Part shown: in pieces, positions 25,596-35,130 of the stretch
How positions within the stretch are numbered: the stretch's first letter is position 1
Layout of the letters: every line of letters begins with the position of its first letter
Source: Pseudomonas migulae NBRC 103157
Lineage (GTDB): Bacteria; Pseudomonadota; Gammaproteobacteria; Pseudomonadales; Pseudomonadaceae
Assembly (NCBI RefSeq): GCF_002091715.1
Contig: NZ_BDAG01000035.1
Span: 1-64,000, forward strand
Direction: 5' to 3'
DNA length: 64,000 nt
Translations under genes and position numbers: made by a program
The notes under the pieces: model-generated
What the model was told of the DNA's origin: nothing
Databases searched by the model: none
What the model saw: the letters and a program-made list of their open reading frames with translations, nothing else

Positions 25596-26630
25596 TCAGA
25601 AATTATCCGGCGACCGTGCCTTCTCCCGCGCATGCTCGCGACTGATCAAGCCTTTGGTCACCAGATCCTTCAAGCACATATCCAGCGTCTGCATCCCCAG
25701 ATTCCCGCCAGTCTGAATCGATGAATACATCTGCGCGACCTTGTCTTCGCGAATCAGGTTACGGATCGCCGATGTCCCCAGCATGATCTCGTGCGCCGCG
25801 ATGCGCCCACCGCCGATCTTCTTCACCAACGTTTGCGAAACCACCGCCAGCAATGATTCGGACAGCATAGAACGCACCATCGACTTCTCATCCCCCGGAA
25901 ACACATCCACCACCCGGTCGATGGTTTTCGCCGCCGACGTGGTGTGCAGCGTGCCGAACACCAGGTGACCGGTCTCGGCAGCGGTCAGCGCCAGACGAAT
26001 GGTCTCCAGATCCCGCATCTCCCCCACCAGAATCACATCCGGGTCTTCCCGAAGGGCCGACCGCAAGGCGGTGGCGAAACTGCGGGTATCGCGATGGACT
26101 TCGCGCTGATTGATCAGGCATTTGCGCGATTCGTGGACGAATTCGATCGGATCTTCGATGGTCAGAATGTGGTGATGGCGATTGTTGTTCAGGTGGTCGA
26201 TCATCGCCGCCAGAGTGGTGGACTTGCCGGAACCGGTCGGACCGGTCACCAGCACCAGGCCGCGGGGCGCTTCGGTAATCTTGCGAAACACGTCCCCCAT
26301 GCCCAGGTCGTCCATGCTCAGGACCTTGGACGGAATGGTTCGGAATACAGCGCCAGCACCACGGTTCTGGTTGAAGGCGTTGACCCGAAAGCGCGCCACG
26401 CCGGGGACTTCGAAGGAAAAGTCGGTTTCAAGGTGCTTCTCGAAGTCCACCCGCTGGAGGTCGTTCATGATGTCGTAGATCAGCTCATGCACCTCCTTGT
26501 GGTCCAGAGCGGGCAGGTTGATGCGCCGCACATCGCCGTCGACGCGAATCATCGGTGGCAGGCCTGCCGACAGGTGCAAGTCGGAGGCTCCTTGTTTGGC
26601 GCTGAACGCCAGCAGCTCAGTGATATCCAT
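25596..26630 (-). CDS. pilT: Type IV pilus retraction ATPase PilT
   Basis: A 344-residue hexameric ATPase that pulls pili back. Walker A GPTGSGKSTTLAAMID, Asp box and Walker B (VILVGEMRD), a His box (GTLHTTSAAKTIDR) and the C-terminal AIRNLIRE motif typical of PilT are present. Start MDITELLAFSAKQGASDLHL. It provides the motor that the Pil-Chp system in the same window would control. No pilU is adjacent, unlike P. aeruginosa. Confidence 0.96.
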   Translation of the reverse strand: MDITELLAFSAKQGASDLHLSAGLPPMIRVDGDVRRINLPALDHKEVHELIYDIMNDLQRVDFEKHLETDFSFEVPGVARFRVNAFNQNRGAGAVFRTIPSKVLSMDDLGMGDVFRKITEAPRGLVLVTGPTGSGKSTTLAAMIDHLNNNRHHHILTIEDPIEFVHESRKCLINQREVHRDTRSFATALRSALREDPDVILVGEMRDLETIRLALTAAETGHLVFGTLHTTSAAKTIDRVVDVFPGDEKSMVRSMLSESLLAVVSQTLVKKIGGGRIAAHEIMLGTSAIRNLIREDKVAQMYSSIQTGGNLGMQTLDMCLKDLVTKGLISREHAREKARSPDNF

Positions 26631-26687
26631 AGCACTCCTCAATTCCAGTAGAATGCCGCCAACCTCAGACCCGCTGGCGCCTCTTGA

Positions 26688-27386
26688 ATGTCCACGATAG
26701 CAGACAACATTGCCCTGGTTAGTTCACGCATCCGGGCTGCCGCCCTTGCCGCCCACCGTGACGGAGACAGCGTCCAGCTTTTGGCCGTGAGCAAGACCAA
26801 GCCCGCTGACGCCGTGCGCGAAGCCTACGCCGCCGGCCTGCGCGACTTTGGCGAGAACTATCTGCAGGAGGCCTTGGGCAAACAGCTCGAATTGACCGAC
26901 CTGCCCTTGATCTGGCACTTCATCGGCCCCATTCAGTCGAACAAGACTCGCGCTATCGCCGAGCACTTCGCCTGGGTGCACTCCGTGGATCGTTTGAAAA
27001 TTGCACAACGCCTGTCCGAACAGCGTCCTGCCGATCTGCCGCCACTGAACATCTGCATCCAGGTCAACGTCAGCGGTGAAGCCAGCAAGTCCGGCTGCAC
27101 CCCGGCCGACCTGCCCGCCCTGGCCCACGCCATCAGCGAACTGCCGCGCCTCAAGTTGCGGGGGTTGATGGCCATTCCCGAGCCAACTGAAGATCGCGCC
27201 GCCCAGGACGCCGCTTTTGCTGCCGTGCAAAGCCTGCAAGCCAGCCTGAACCTGCCGCTAGACACACTTTCCATGGGCATGAGCCACGACCTCGAGTCGG
27301 CCATCGCCATGGGCGCCACCTGGGTCCGCATTGGTACGGCCCTGTTTGGTGCTCGCGGCTCTCAACAAGTGCATGGTCAGCCTTGA
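26688..27386 (+). CDS. PLP homeostasis protein YggS/PLPBP
   Basis: A 232-residue, single-domain alanine-racemase-N-fold protein that binds pyridoxal phosphate. The PLP lysine lies in LLAVSKTKPADAV, with FGENYLQEAL and SMGMSHDLESAI further on. It is divergent from pilT and 35 bases ahead of proC, the common yggS-proC-yggT grouping. Confidence 0.93.
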   Translation: MSTIADNIALVSSRIRAAALAAHRDGDSVQLLAVSKTKPADAVREAYAAGLRDFGENYLQEALGKQLELTDLPLIWHFIGPIQSNKTRAIAEHFAWVHSVDRLKIAQRLSEQRPADLPPLNICIQVNVSGEASKSGCTPADLPALAHAISELPRLKLRGLMAIPEPTEDRAAQDAAFAAVQSLQASLNLPLDTLSMGMSHDLESAIAMGATWVRIGTALFGARGSQQVHGQP

Positions 27387-27421
27387 ACAATGGCTGACTC
27401 CTCTCTTTATAAGGACCTGAC

Positions 27422-28240
27422 ATGAGCAAGACTCGTATTGCCTTTATCGGTGCCGGCAACATGGCCGCCAGCCTGATCGGCGGCCTGCGCGCCAAAGGTC
27501 TGGACGCCGCACAGATCCGCGCCAGCGATCCGGGCGCTGAAACCCGCGCCAAAGTGAACGCCGAACACGGCATCGACGTATTCGCCGACAACGCCGAGGC
27601 CATTCAAGGCGCGGACGTGGTCGTGCTGGCGGTCAAACCCCAGGCGATGAAAGCCGTGTGCGAAGCGATTCGCCCAAGCTTGAAACCGAATCAACTGGTG
27701 GTGTCCATCGCTGCCGGCATCACCTGCGCCAGCATGAACAACTGGCTCGGCGCCCAACCGATCGTGCGCTGCATGCCTAACACTCCGGCGCTGCTGCGTC
27801 AGGGCGTGAGCGGTTTGTTCGCCACCGCCGAAGTCACCGCAGAACAACGGCAACAGGCCCAGGAGCTGCTGTCAGCCGTCGGCATCGCCTTGTGGTTGAA
27901 CGAAGAACAGCAACTGGATGCCGTCACCGCCGTGTCCGGCTCGGGCCCTGCGTATTTCTTCCTGCTGATCGAAGCCATGACCGCCGCTGGCGTGAAGCTG
28001 GGCCTGCCGGCGGACATCGCCGCGCAACTGACCCTGCAAACAGCGCTGGGCGCCGCACACATGGCGGTTGCCAGCGATGTCGACGCCGCTGAATTGCGTC
28101 GCCGCGTGACTTCGCCTGCGGGCACCACAGAAGCTGCAATCAAATCGTTCCAGGCGGGTGGCTTCGAAGCTCTGGTAGAAAAAGCACTCGGCGCCGCTGC
28201 GCACCGCTCGGCCGAGATGGCCGAACAATTGGGTCAATAA
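27422..28240 (+). CDS. proC: Pyrroline-5-carboxylate reductase
   Basis: A 272-residue NAD(P)H enzyme for the last step of proline synthesis. The Rossmann motif IAFIGAGNMAASLIGGL is at the N-terminus. The signature near residues 220-240 (RRRVTSPAGTTEAAI) marks the substrate region. Ten bases separate it from the yggT gene. Confidence 0.96.
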   Translation: MSKTRIAFIGAGNMAASLIGGLRAKGLDAAQIRASDPGAETRAKVNAEHGIDVFADNAEAIQGADVVVLAVKPQAMKAVCEAIRPSLKPNQLVVSIAAGITCASMNNWLGAQPIVRCMPNTPALLRQGVSGLFATAEVTAEQRQQAQELLSAVGIALWLNEEQQLDAVTAVSGSGPAYFFLLIEAMTAAGVKLGLPADIAAQLTLQTALGAAHMAVASDVDAAELRRRVTSPAGTTEAAIKSFQAGGFEALVEKALGAAAHRSAEMAEQLGQ

Positions 28241-28250
28241 GGAGCCTTAC

Positions 28251-28841
28251 ATGATTGGATTGAACACTGCAGCGGTCTACGTGCTGCAAACCCTCGGCAG
28301 CCTGTACCTGCTGATCGTGCTGCTGCGTTTCGTGCTGCAACTGGTGCGCGCGAACTTCTACAACCCGCTGTGCCAGTTCGCCGTCAAGGCAACTCAGCCG
28401 CTGCTCAAGCCGCTGCGCCGGATCATCCCGAGCATGTTCGGCCTGGACATGTCCTCGCTGGTGCTGGCGATCCTCGTGCAGCTGGCGCTCATGGCCCTCA
28501 CCCTGCTGCTGACCTACGGCACCACCGGCAACCCGCTGCAACTGCTGATCTGGTCGCTGATCGGCGTGACCGCGTTGTTCCTGAAGATTTTCTTCTTCGC
28601 ACTGATCATCAGCGTGATCCTGTCTTGGGTCGCACCGGGCAGCCACAACCCTGGCGCCGAGCTGGTGAACCAGATCTGTGAACCAGCCCTGGCACCGTTC
28701 CGCAAGATCCTGCCCAACCTTGGTGGCCTGGATATCTCGCCAATCCTGGCATTCATGGTGTTGAAGCTGATCGACATGCTGGTGATCAACAACCTCGCCG
28801 CGATGACGATGATGCCGGAAATCCTGCGCTTGCTGATCTGA
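28251..28841 (+). CDS. YggT family membrane protein
   Basis: A 196-residue protein with two YggT repeats. Each repeat combines a hydrophobic helix, a basic loop (NPLCQFAVKATQPLLKPLRR; EPALAPFRKILP) and a second helix. The function is not settled in the family. The gene ends the yggS-proC-yggT run; a REP separates it from metX. Confidence 0.9.
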   Translation: MIGLNTAAVYVLQTLGSLYLLIVLLRFVLQLVRANFYNPLCQFAVKATQPLLKPLRRIIPSMFGLDMSSLVLAILVQLALMALTLLLTYGTTGNPLQLLIWSLIGVTALFLKIFFFALIISVILSWVAPGSHNPGAELVNQICEPALAPFRKILPNLGGLDISPILAFMVLKLIDMLVINNLAAMTMMPEILRLLI

Positions 28842-28880
28842 CCCGGCCTTCAGCGCCCGGCGGTTGACCGAGGCGCTGCT

Positions 28881-28945
28881 TTCGCGAGCAAGCCCGCTCC
28901 CACAGGGGTACGCATTCCAATGCAGGAGCGGGCTTGCTCGCGAAG
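28881..28945. repeat. REP doublet between yggT and metX
   Basis: Arms TTCGCGAGCAAGCCCGCTCC and GGAGCGGGCTTGCTCGCGAA with a spacer of about 25 bases. Confidence 0.93.
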
Positions 28946-29048
28946 AACGATGACGCGGTCTGACTGAATGAAATCAGGCCCGGCCTTTGCTTGCCGCTAA
29001 CCCCACCGGTCTTTAGACTTACGCCTCATTTCAACGAGAGCAGGGTCG

Positions 29049-30188
29049 ATGCCAACTGCCTTTCCCCCCGATTCTGTTGGTCTGGTGACGCCGCAAGTGG
29101 CGCACTTCAGCGAACCCCTGGCCTTGGCCTGCGGCCGTTCGCTTCCAGCGTATGACCTGATCTACGAAACCTACGGCACGCTGAACGCCACGGCGAGCAA
29201 CGCCGTGCTGATCTGCCACGCCTTGTCCGGTCACCACCACGCTGCCGGTTTCCACAGCCCCGACGACCGCAAGCCCGGTTGGTGGGACAGCTGCATCGGC
29301 CCCGGCAAGCCGATCGACACCAACAAGTTCTTCGTGGTCAGCCTGAACAACCTCGGCGGTTGCAACGGCTCCACCGGCCCGAGCAGCATCAACCCGGAAA
29401 CCGGCAAGCCGTTCGGCGCCGATTTTCCGGTGCTGACCGTGGAAGACTGGGTGCACAGCCAGGCGCGCCTCGCCGACCTGCTCGGCATCAGCCAATGGGC
29501 CGCCGTGATAGGCGGCAGTCTCGGTGGCATGCAGGCGATGCAGTGGAGCATTACCTACCCCGATCGCATTCGTCACTGCCTGGCCATCGCCTCGGCACCG
29601 AAGCTGTCGGCGCAGAACATTGCGTTCAACGAAGTGGCGCGCCAGGCGATCCTCACTGACCCCGACTTCCACGGCGGTTCGTTCCAGGAGGCGGGCGTGA
29701 TCCCCAAGCGCGGCTTGATGCTGGCGCGGATGGTCGGGCACATCACCTACCTGTCGGATGACTCGATGGGCGAAAAATTCGGCCGTGGCCTCAAGAGCGA
29801 GAAGCTCAACTACGACTTCCACAGCGTCGAGTTCCAGGTCGAAAGCTACCTGCGTTATCAGGGTGAAGAGTTCTCCGGGCGTTTCGACGCCAACACCTAC
29901 CTGCTGATGACCAAGGCGCTGGACTACTTCGACCCGGCGGCTAACTTCGACGATGACCTGGCGAAAACCTTCGCCGGCGCCTCGGCCAAGTTCTGCGTGA
30001 TGTCCTTCACCACCGACTGGCGCTTCTCCCCTGCCCGCTCGCGGGAACTGGTGGATGCATTGATGGCGGCCAAGAAAGACGTTTGCTACCTCGAGATCGA
30101 CGCTCCGCAAGGCCACGACGCCTTCCTGATTCCGATCCCGCGCTACCTGCAGGCGTTCGGCAATTACATGAACCGCATTACGCTGTGA
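29049..30188 (+). CDS. metX: Homoserine O-acyltransferase MetX (probably succinyltransferase)
   Basis: A 379-residue alpha/beta-hydrolase-fold enzyme activating homoserine for methionine synthesis. The nucleophile elbow is GGSLGGMQAMQW, the catalytic Asp region TTDWRFSPARSREL and the His segment QGHDAFL. Pseudomonas MetX enzymes are generally assigned succinyl-CoA as donor; sequence reading alone does not prove this. The metW gene follows after seven bases, the standard metXW pair. Confidence 0.93.
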   Translation: MPTAFPPDSVGLVTPQVAHFSEPLALACGRSLPAYDLIYETYGTLNATASNAVLICHALSGHHHAAGFHSPDDRKPGWWDSCIGPGKPIDTNKFFVVSLNNLGGCNGSTGPSSINPETGKPFGADFPVLTVEDWVHSQARLADLLGISQWAAVIGGSLGGMQAMQWSITYPDRIRHCLAIASAPKLSAQNIAFNEVARQAILTDPDFHGGSFQEAGVIPKRGLMLARMVGHITYLSDDSMGEKFGRGLKSEKLNYDFHSVEFQVESYLRYQGEEFSGRFDANTYLLMTKALDYFDPAANFDDDLAKTFAGASAKFCVMSFTTDWRFSPARSRELVDALMAAKKDVCYLEIDAPQGHDAFLIPIPRYLQAFGNYMNRITL

Positions 30189-30195
30189 GAAAGCC

Positions 30196-30816
30196 ATGAG
30201 AGCTGATCTGGAAATCATCCAGGAATGGATCCCCGCCGGCAGCCGCGTGCTCGACCTCGGTTGCGGTGACGGCGAGCTGCTGACGTGGCTGCGCGACAAC
30301 AAGCAAGTCACCGGCTACGGCCTGGAAAACGACCCGGACAACATCGCCGAGTGCGTGGCCAAGGGCATCAACGTCATCGAGCAGGACCTGGACAAGGGCC
30401 TGGGCAACTTTGCCAGCAACAGTTTCGACATCGTGGTCATGACCCAGGCGCTGCAAGCCGTGCACTACCCGGACAAGATCCTCGACGAAATGCTGCGGGT
30501 CGGTCGCCAGTGCATCATCACCTTCCCCAACTTCGGTCACTGGCGCTGCCGCTGGTACCTGGCGAGCAAGGGCCGGATGCCGGTGTCTGAGTTTCTGCCG
30601 TACACCTGGTACAACACGCCGAACATCCACTTCTGCACCTTCGAAGACTTTGAAGCGTTATGTCGCGAACGTGAAGCCAAGGTCATTGATCGGCTTGCCG
30701 TGGATCAACAGCACAGGCACGGGTGGGCCAGTAAGCTATGGCCTAATCTGTTAGGTGAGATTGGTATTTACCGCGTCAGCAGCCCCGGGCTGCAAGACCA
30801 CAAGGTCGCGGTCTGA
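30196..30816 (+). CDS. metW: Methionine biosynthesis protein MetW
   Basis: A 206-residue class I methyltransferase-fold protein. The SAM motif VLDLGCGDGELLTWL lies near residue 20. MetW proteins work with MetX, and are reported to be needed for full acyltransferase activity. Its start lies seven bases after metX and its 3' end is followed by the DUF4426 gene. Confidence 0.93.
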   Translation: MRADLEIIQEWIPAGSRVLDLGCGDGELLTWLRDNKQVTGYGLENDPDNIAECVAKGINVIEQDLDKGLGNFASNSFDIVVMTQALQAVHYPDKILDEMLRVGRQCIITFPNFGHWRCRWYLASKGRMPVSEFLPYTWYNTPNIHFCTFEDFEALCREREAKVIDRLAVDQQHRHGWASKLWPNLLGEIGIYRVSSPGLQDHKVAV

Positions 30817-30839
30817 AACACGACATTTCGAGGAGAACG

Positions 30840-31277
30840 ATGATGGGTCGTTTAGCGCTGTTCGTACTTACTGCCTGCCTGAGCGTCACCGCCATGGCCG
30901 CCGACGTCATCAAAGGCGACCGTCAGGAAAAATTTGGCGATGTGACGGTGCATTACAACACCTTCAACTCCACCTTCCTGACGCCCGAGATCGCCAAAGC
31001 CGCGGAACTGACCCGCAGCAAGAACCAAGGCGTGATCAACATTTCGGTGCTCAAGGATGGCAAGCCGCTGATGGCCCAAGTGAGCGGTACGGTGAAAGAC
31101 CTGACCAGCCAGAGTGTGCCGCTCAAATTCAAACAGATCACCGAACAAGGCGCGATCTACTACATCGCGCAATACCCGGTCGATCAGCAGGAAATCCGCA
31201 CCTTCGACATCAAGGTGCAGACCGGTGACAAAATCAACACCATCAATTTCAACCAAGAGCTCTTCCCTGGCCAATGA
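30840..31277 (+). CDS. DUF4426 family exported protein
   Basis: A 145-residue protein with a signal peptide (MMGRLALFVLTACLSVTAMA, cleavage near AMA-AD). A mostly beta-rich mature domain follows. It belongs to a conserved gammaproteobacterial family of unknown function usually found between metW and rdgB. Either of two adjacent ATGs could be the start; GAGGAG spacing slightly favours the second. It overlaps rdgB as ATGA. Confidence 0.85.
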   Translation: MMGRLALFVLTACLSVTAMAADVIKGDRQEKFGDVTVHYNTFNSTFLTPEIAKAAELTRSKNQGVINISVLKDGKPLMAQVSGTVKDLTSQSVPLKFKQITEQGAIYYIAQYPVDQQEIRTFDIKVQTGDKINTINFNQELFPGQ

Positions 31278-31870
31278 TCAACTTCACGCAACTCGTACTG
31301 GCCAGCCACAACGCCGGCAAACTCAAGGAACTCCAGGCGATGCTCGGCGGCTCGGTGCAACTGCGCTCGATCGGCGAGTTCAGCAGCGTCGAGCCTGAAG
31401 AAACCGGCCTGTCGTTCGTCGAGAACGCCATCCTCAAGGCCCGCAATGCCGCGCGCATTTCCGGCCTGCCGGCACTGGCCGACGATTCCGGGCTGGCGGT
31501 GGACTTCCTGGGTGGTGCACCGGGGATCTACTCGGCTCGTTATGCCGATGGCCAGGGCGATGCGGCGAACAACGCCAAACTGCTTGATGCCTTGAAAGAC
31601 GTGCCGGAAGCCGAGCGCGGCGCGCAGTTCGTCTGTGTGCTGGCACTGGTGCGTCACGCCGACGATCCATTGCCGATCCTCTGCGAAGGCTTGTGGCACG
31701 GGCGCATCCTGACCCAGGCCAGCGGTGCACACGGTTTTGGTTACGACCCGCTGTTCTGGGTGCCGTCACGCGATTGCTCCAGCGCCGAGCTGAGCCCGAG
31801 CGAGAAGAACCTCATCAGCCACCGTGCCCGTGCAATGGATCTGCTGCGCCAGCGTCTAGGCCTGATATGA
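31274..31870 (+). CDS. rdgB: dITP/XTP pyrophosphatase RdgB
   Basis: A 198-residue Ham1-family enzyme that removes inosine and xanthosine triphosphates from the nucleotide pool. LVLASHNAGKLKELQAML is at the N-terminus, LADDSGLAVDFL in the middle and FGYDPLFWVP towards the end. It overlaps both neighbours by ATGA junctions. Confidence 0.95.
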   Translation: MINFTQLVLASHNAGKLKELQAMLGGSVQLRSIGEFSSVEPEETGLSFVENAILKARNAARISGLPALADDSGLAVDFLGGAPGIYSARYADGQGDAANNAKLLDALKDVPEAERGAQFVCVLALVRHADDPLPILCEGLWHGRILTQASGAHGFGYDPLFWVPSRDCSSAELSPSEKNLISHRARAMDLLRQRLGLI

Positions 31871-33072
31871 CCCATGAATCATCCGCGTCGCCGCTGATTT
31901 TCGGCGGTGCCGCACAATCGCCTCGGGCCGCGCTGCCAACACTGCCGCCCCTGGCGCTGTACATCCACATCCCGTGGTGTGTGCGCAAATGCCCTTATTG
32001 CGACTTCAACTCCCACACCGCCAGCCCGGTGCTGCCGGAGCAGGAATACGTCGACGCCTTGCTGGCCGATCTCGATCAGGACCTGCACGCGGTCTACGGT
32101 CGTGAGTTGAGCTCGATCTTCTTTGGTGGCGGCACGCCGAGCCTGTTCAGCGCCGAAGCCTTGGGCCGCCTACTCAAAGGTGTCGAGCAGCGCATTCCGT
32201 TTGCCAGTGACATCGAAATCACCCTGGAAGCCAATCCGGGGACATTCGAGCAAGAGAAGTTCGTCGCTTACCGCGCATTGGGCATCAATCGCTTGTCGAT
32301 CGGCATCCAAAGCTTCCAGGAAGAGAAACTCAAGGCACTGGGGCGGATTCACAACGGTGACGAAGCGGTAAGGGCCGCCGGCATGGCCCGGCAGGCCGGG
32401 TTCGATAACTTCAACCTGGACCTGATGCACGGTTTGCCCGACCAATCGCTGGACGATGCCCTGAGCGATTTGCGCCAGGCCATCGCCCTGAAACCGACCC
32501 ACTTGTCCTGGTATCAACTGACGCTGGAGCCGAACACAGTGTTCTGGAACCAGCCGCCGACGCTGCCGGAAGACGACATGCTGTGGGATATTCAGGAAGC
32601 GGGTCAGGCGCTGCTCGCCGAACACGGTTACGCGCAATACGAAGTCTCCGCTTATGCCCAGCCCGGTCGTCCGGCGCGGCACAACCTCAATTACTGGAGT
32701 TTTGGCGACTTCATCGGCATCGGCGCCGGCGCTCACGGCAAGCTCAGTCACCCGGACGGGCGCATCGTGCGCACCTGGAAGACGCGCCTGCCGAAGGACT
32801 ACCTGAACCCGGCGAAAAGTTTCAAGGCTGGCGAAAAGGCACTGACCAATGATGAACTGCCGTTCGAGTTCCTGATGAATGCGTTGCGCCTGACCGAGGG
32901 TGTGGAATCGAAGCTGTACCCGGAGCGTACCGGGCTGAGCCTGGATAGTCTTGCCGAACGCCGTCTCGAGGCCGAACAAAGCGGCTTGTTGCAGGTCGAA
33001 CCGTCACGCCTGGCGGCCACCGAGCGCGGGCAACTGTTCCTCAATGACTTGCTGCAAAAATTTCTGAGCTGA
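31867..33072 (+). CDS. hemW: Radical SAM haem chaperone HemW
   Basis: A 401-residue radical SAM protein similar to oxygen-independent coproporphyrinogen oxidase. The 4Fe-4S ligands are C38, C42 and C45 in PWCVRKCPYCDFNSH (CX3CX2C). FFGGGTPSLF and NRLSIGIQSF are also typical. HemW-type proteins bind haem and assist insertion rather than decarboxylate coproporphyrinogen. The start MTHESS overlaps the rdgB stop; the long upstream frame is only rdgB in another frame. Confidence 0.93.
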   Translation: MTHESSASPLIFGGAAQSPRAALPTLPPLALYIHIPWCVRKCPYCDFNSHTASPVLPEQEYVDALLADLDQDLHAVYGRELSSIFFGGGTPSLFSAEALGRLLKGVEQRIPFASDIEITLEANPGTFEQEKFVAYRALGINRLSIGIQSFQEEKLKALGRIHNGDEAVRAAGMARQAGFDNFNLDLMHGLPDQSLDDALSDLRQAIALKPTHLSWYQLTLEPNTVFWNQPPTLPEDDMLWDIQEAGQALLAEHGYAQYEVSAYAQPGRPARHNLNYWSFGDFIGIGAGAHGKLSHPDGRIVRTWKTRLPKDYLNPAKSFKAGEKALTNDELPFEFLMNALRLTEGVESKLYPERTGLSLDSLAERRLEAEQSGLLQVEPSRLAATERGQLFLNDLLQKFLS

Positions 33073-33094
33073 TTTCAGCCTTAAGGGAAAACGA

Positions 33095-33418
33095 ATGGAT
33101 TTGATACTCGACCTGCTCGCCACCGTCTCCCGCTGGAGCCGCAGCAACCTGTCGGAAATCTCGCTGGCGCTGGTGGGCTGTTTGCTGGTGCTGTTCGGCG
33201 CGGACATCAAAGGCTGGGTCGATCAGCGTCTGGGCAGCATCGCCGGCGCCTTGCGCGTCCCGCTGATGGCCCTGCTGTGCATGGTCGGCAGCGGCGTCGC
33301 GCTGATCTACGCCACGCCGTGGATCATCAAAGGCCTGAGCCAGTTCAACAACTACAGCCTGGCGCCGGTGTTGTTGGTGGTGTTGGTGCTCATCGGCGTA
33401 GTAGCCGACCGCCGCTGA
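33095..33418 (+). CDS. DUF3392 family membrane protein
   Basis: A 107-residue protein with three predicted membrane segments (about 22-38, 56-75, 88-103). Its pattern fits the DUF3392 family, whose function I do not know. AAGGGAAAA precedes the ATG and it lies 22 bases after hemW. Confidence 0.8.
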   Translation: MDLILDLLATVSRWSRSNLSEISLALVGCLLVLFGADIKGWVDQRLGSIAGALRVPLMALLCMVGSGVALIYATPWIIKGLSQFNNYSLAPVLLVVLVLIGVVADRR

Positions 33419-33439
33419 TTTCCGGACACCACAAAACAC

Positions 33440-33525
33440 CTGTAGGAGCCGACTTGCTGGCGATGGAGTGTCAGTCAACATCGATGTGTCTGACACTCCA
33501 TCGCCAGCAAGCCGGCTCCTACAGG
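33440..33525. repeat. REP doublet between the DUF3392 gene and trmB (convergent)
   Basis: Arms CTGTAGGAGCCGACTTGCTG and CAGCAAGCCGGCTCCTACAG. The inverted repeat extends inwards (GGAGTGTCAG...CTGACACTCC), giving a very long stem. Confidence 0.93.
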
Positions 33526-33540
33526 TTTATAGCGTAGTGC

Positions 33541-34266
33541 TCAGGACTGTTTTTCGAACTTCAGGTCCCACACGCCATGCCCAAGACGTTCGCCACGGCG
33601 TTCGAACTTGGTGATCGGGCGTTCAGCCGGGCGCGGAACGCACTTGCCGTCTTCAGCCAGGTTGCGATAACCCGGCGCAACGTTCATCACTTCCAGCATG
33701 TACTCGGCATACGGTTCCCAGTCGGTGGCCATGTGCAGCACACCGCCGACCTTCAACTTGCTGCGCACCAGTTCAGCGAACGACGCCTGAACGATACGAC
33801 GCTTGTGGTGACGGCTCTTGTGCCATGGGTCCGGGAAAAACAGCATCAGGCGATCGAGGCTGTTGTCGGCGATGCAACGGTTGAGCACTTCGATCGCGTC
33901 GCAATCGTAGACGCGCAGGTTGGTCAGGCCTTGAGTCAGCACGCCATTGAGCAGCGCGCCGACACCCGGCCGATGCACTTCCACGCCAATGAAATCCTGT
34001 TCCGGCGAGGCCGCAGCCATTTCCAGCAGCGAATGGCCCATGCCGAAACCGATTTCCAGCGAGCGCGGTGCCGAGCGACCGAACACCTGGTCGAAGTCCA
34101 CCGGCGCGTCAGCCAATGGCAGCACAAACAAAGGCGTGCCCTGGTCCAGGCCGCGCTGCTGGCCTTCGGTCATGCGCCCGGCGCGCATCACGAAACTCTT
34201 GATGCGGCGGTGTTGGCGCTCGTCGCCTTCTTCCGTCTGGATAGGCGTGTCGTTTGATTCAGTCAT
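33541..34266 (-). CDS. trmB: tRNA (guanine-N7-)-methyltransferase
   Basis: A 241-residue SAM enzyme modifying G46 of tRNAs. The SAM motif is LEIGFGMGHSLLEMA; the family FFPDPWHKSRHHKRR stretch is clear. Start MTESNDTPI at an ATG preceded by an in-frame TTG that is ignored. It lies nine bases after thiG. Confidence 0.95.
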   Translation of the reverse strand: MTESNDTPIQTEEGDERQHRRIKSFVMRAGRMTEGQQRGLDQGTPLFVLPLADAPVDFDQVFGRSAPRSLEIGFGMGHSLLEMAAASPEQDFIGVEVHRPGVGALLNGVLTQGLTNLRVYDCDAIEVLNRCIADNSLDRLMLFFPDPWHKSRHHKRRIVQASFAELVRSKLKVGGVLHMATDWEPYAEYMLEVMNVAPGYRNLAEDGKCVPRPAERPITKFERRGERLGHGVWDLKFEKQS

Positions 34267-34275
34267 CAATGGCTC

Positions 34276-35070
34276 TTACTTGATCAGACCATCCAGCGGC
34301 GAAGAGGCGCTGGCATAGAGTTTTTTCGGCATGCGGCCGGCGAGGTAGGCCAGGCGGCCCGCGACGATGGCGTGTTTCATGGCTTCAGCCATCATGACCG
34401 GCTGCTGGGCATGGGCGATCGCCGAGTTCATCAGCACCGCTTCGCAACCCAGTTCCATGGCGATGGTGGCGTCGGAAGCCGTACCGACACCGGCATCCAC
34501 CAACACCGGAATCTTGGCTTCTTCGAGGATGATCTGCAGGTTGTATGGGTTGCAGATCCCCAGTCCTGTGCCGATCAGACCGGCCAGCGGCATGACCGCG
34601 ATAACGCCGATTTCCGCCAGTTGACGGGCAATGATCGGGTCATCGCTGGTGTAGACCATCACGTCGAAGCCTTCCTTGACCAGCACTTCGGCGGCCTTGA
34701 GGGTTTCGATCACGTTGGGGAACAGGGTTTTCTGGTCCGCCAGCACTTCCAGTTTCACCAGGTTGTGACCGCCAAGCAGCTCACGGGCCAGACGACAGGT
34801 GCGCACGGCCTCGGTAGCGTCGAAGCAACCAGCGGTGTTCGGCAGGAAGGTGTAGCGATCCGGCGACAGGACTTCGAGCAGGTTCGGTTCGCCCGCATTC
34901 TGGCCGAGGTTGGTCCGGCGCACGGCGAAGGTGACGATCTCGGCACCCGAGGCCTCGATGGCCAGGCGGGTTTCTTCCATGTCGCGGTACTTGCCGGTGC
35001 CTACCAGCAAACGCGACTGGTAAGTACGACCGGCCAGGACGAAGGGCTTGTCGCTACGAACGATGCTCAT
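34276..35070 (-). CDS. thiG: Thiazole synthase ThiG
   Basis: A 264-residue TIM-barrel enzyme forming the thiazole phosphate of thiamine from deoxyxylulose phosphate, dehydroglycine and ThiS thiocarboxylate. Motifs: SRLLVGTGKY near the N-terminus, LVKLEVLADQKTLFPN and PVLVDAGVGTASDA. It follows thiS after 60 bases on the same strand. Confidence 0.96.
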   Translation of the reverse strand: MSIVRSDKPFVLAGRTYQSRLLVGTGKYRDMEETRLAIEASGAEIVTFAVRRTNLGQNAGEPNLLEVLSPDRYTFLPNTAGCFDATEAVRTCRLARELLGGHNLVKLEVLADQKTLFPNVIETLKAAEVLVKEGFDVMVYTSDDPIIARQLAEIGVIAVMPLAGLIGTGLGICNPYNLQIILEEAKIPVLVDAGVGTASDATIAMELGCEAVLMNSAIAHAQQPVMMAEAMKHAIVAGRLAYLAGRMPKKLYASASSPLDGLIK

Positions 35071-35130
35071 GGGAAATCCTCTGTAGGGGTGAGGTTCTTG
35101 CAGAATTCTGTGCCCTTAGGGGCCGGGCGA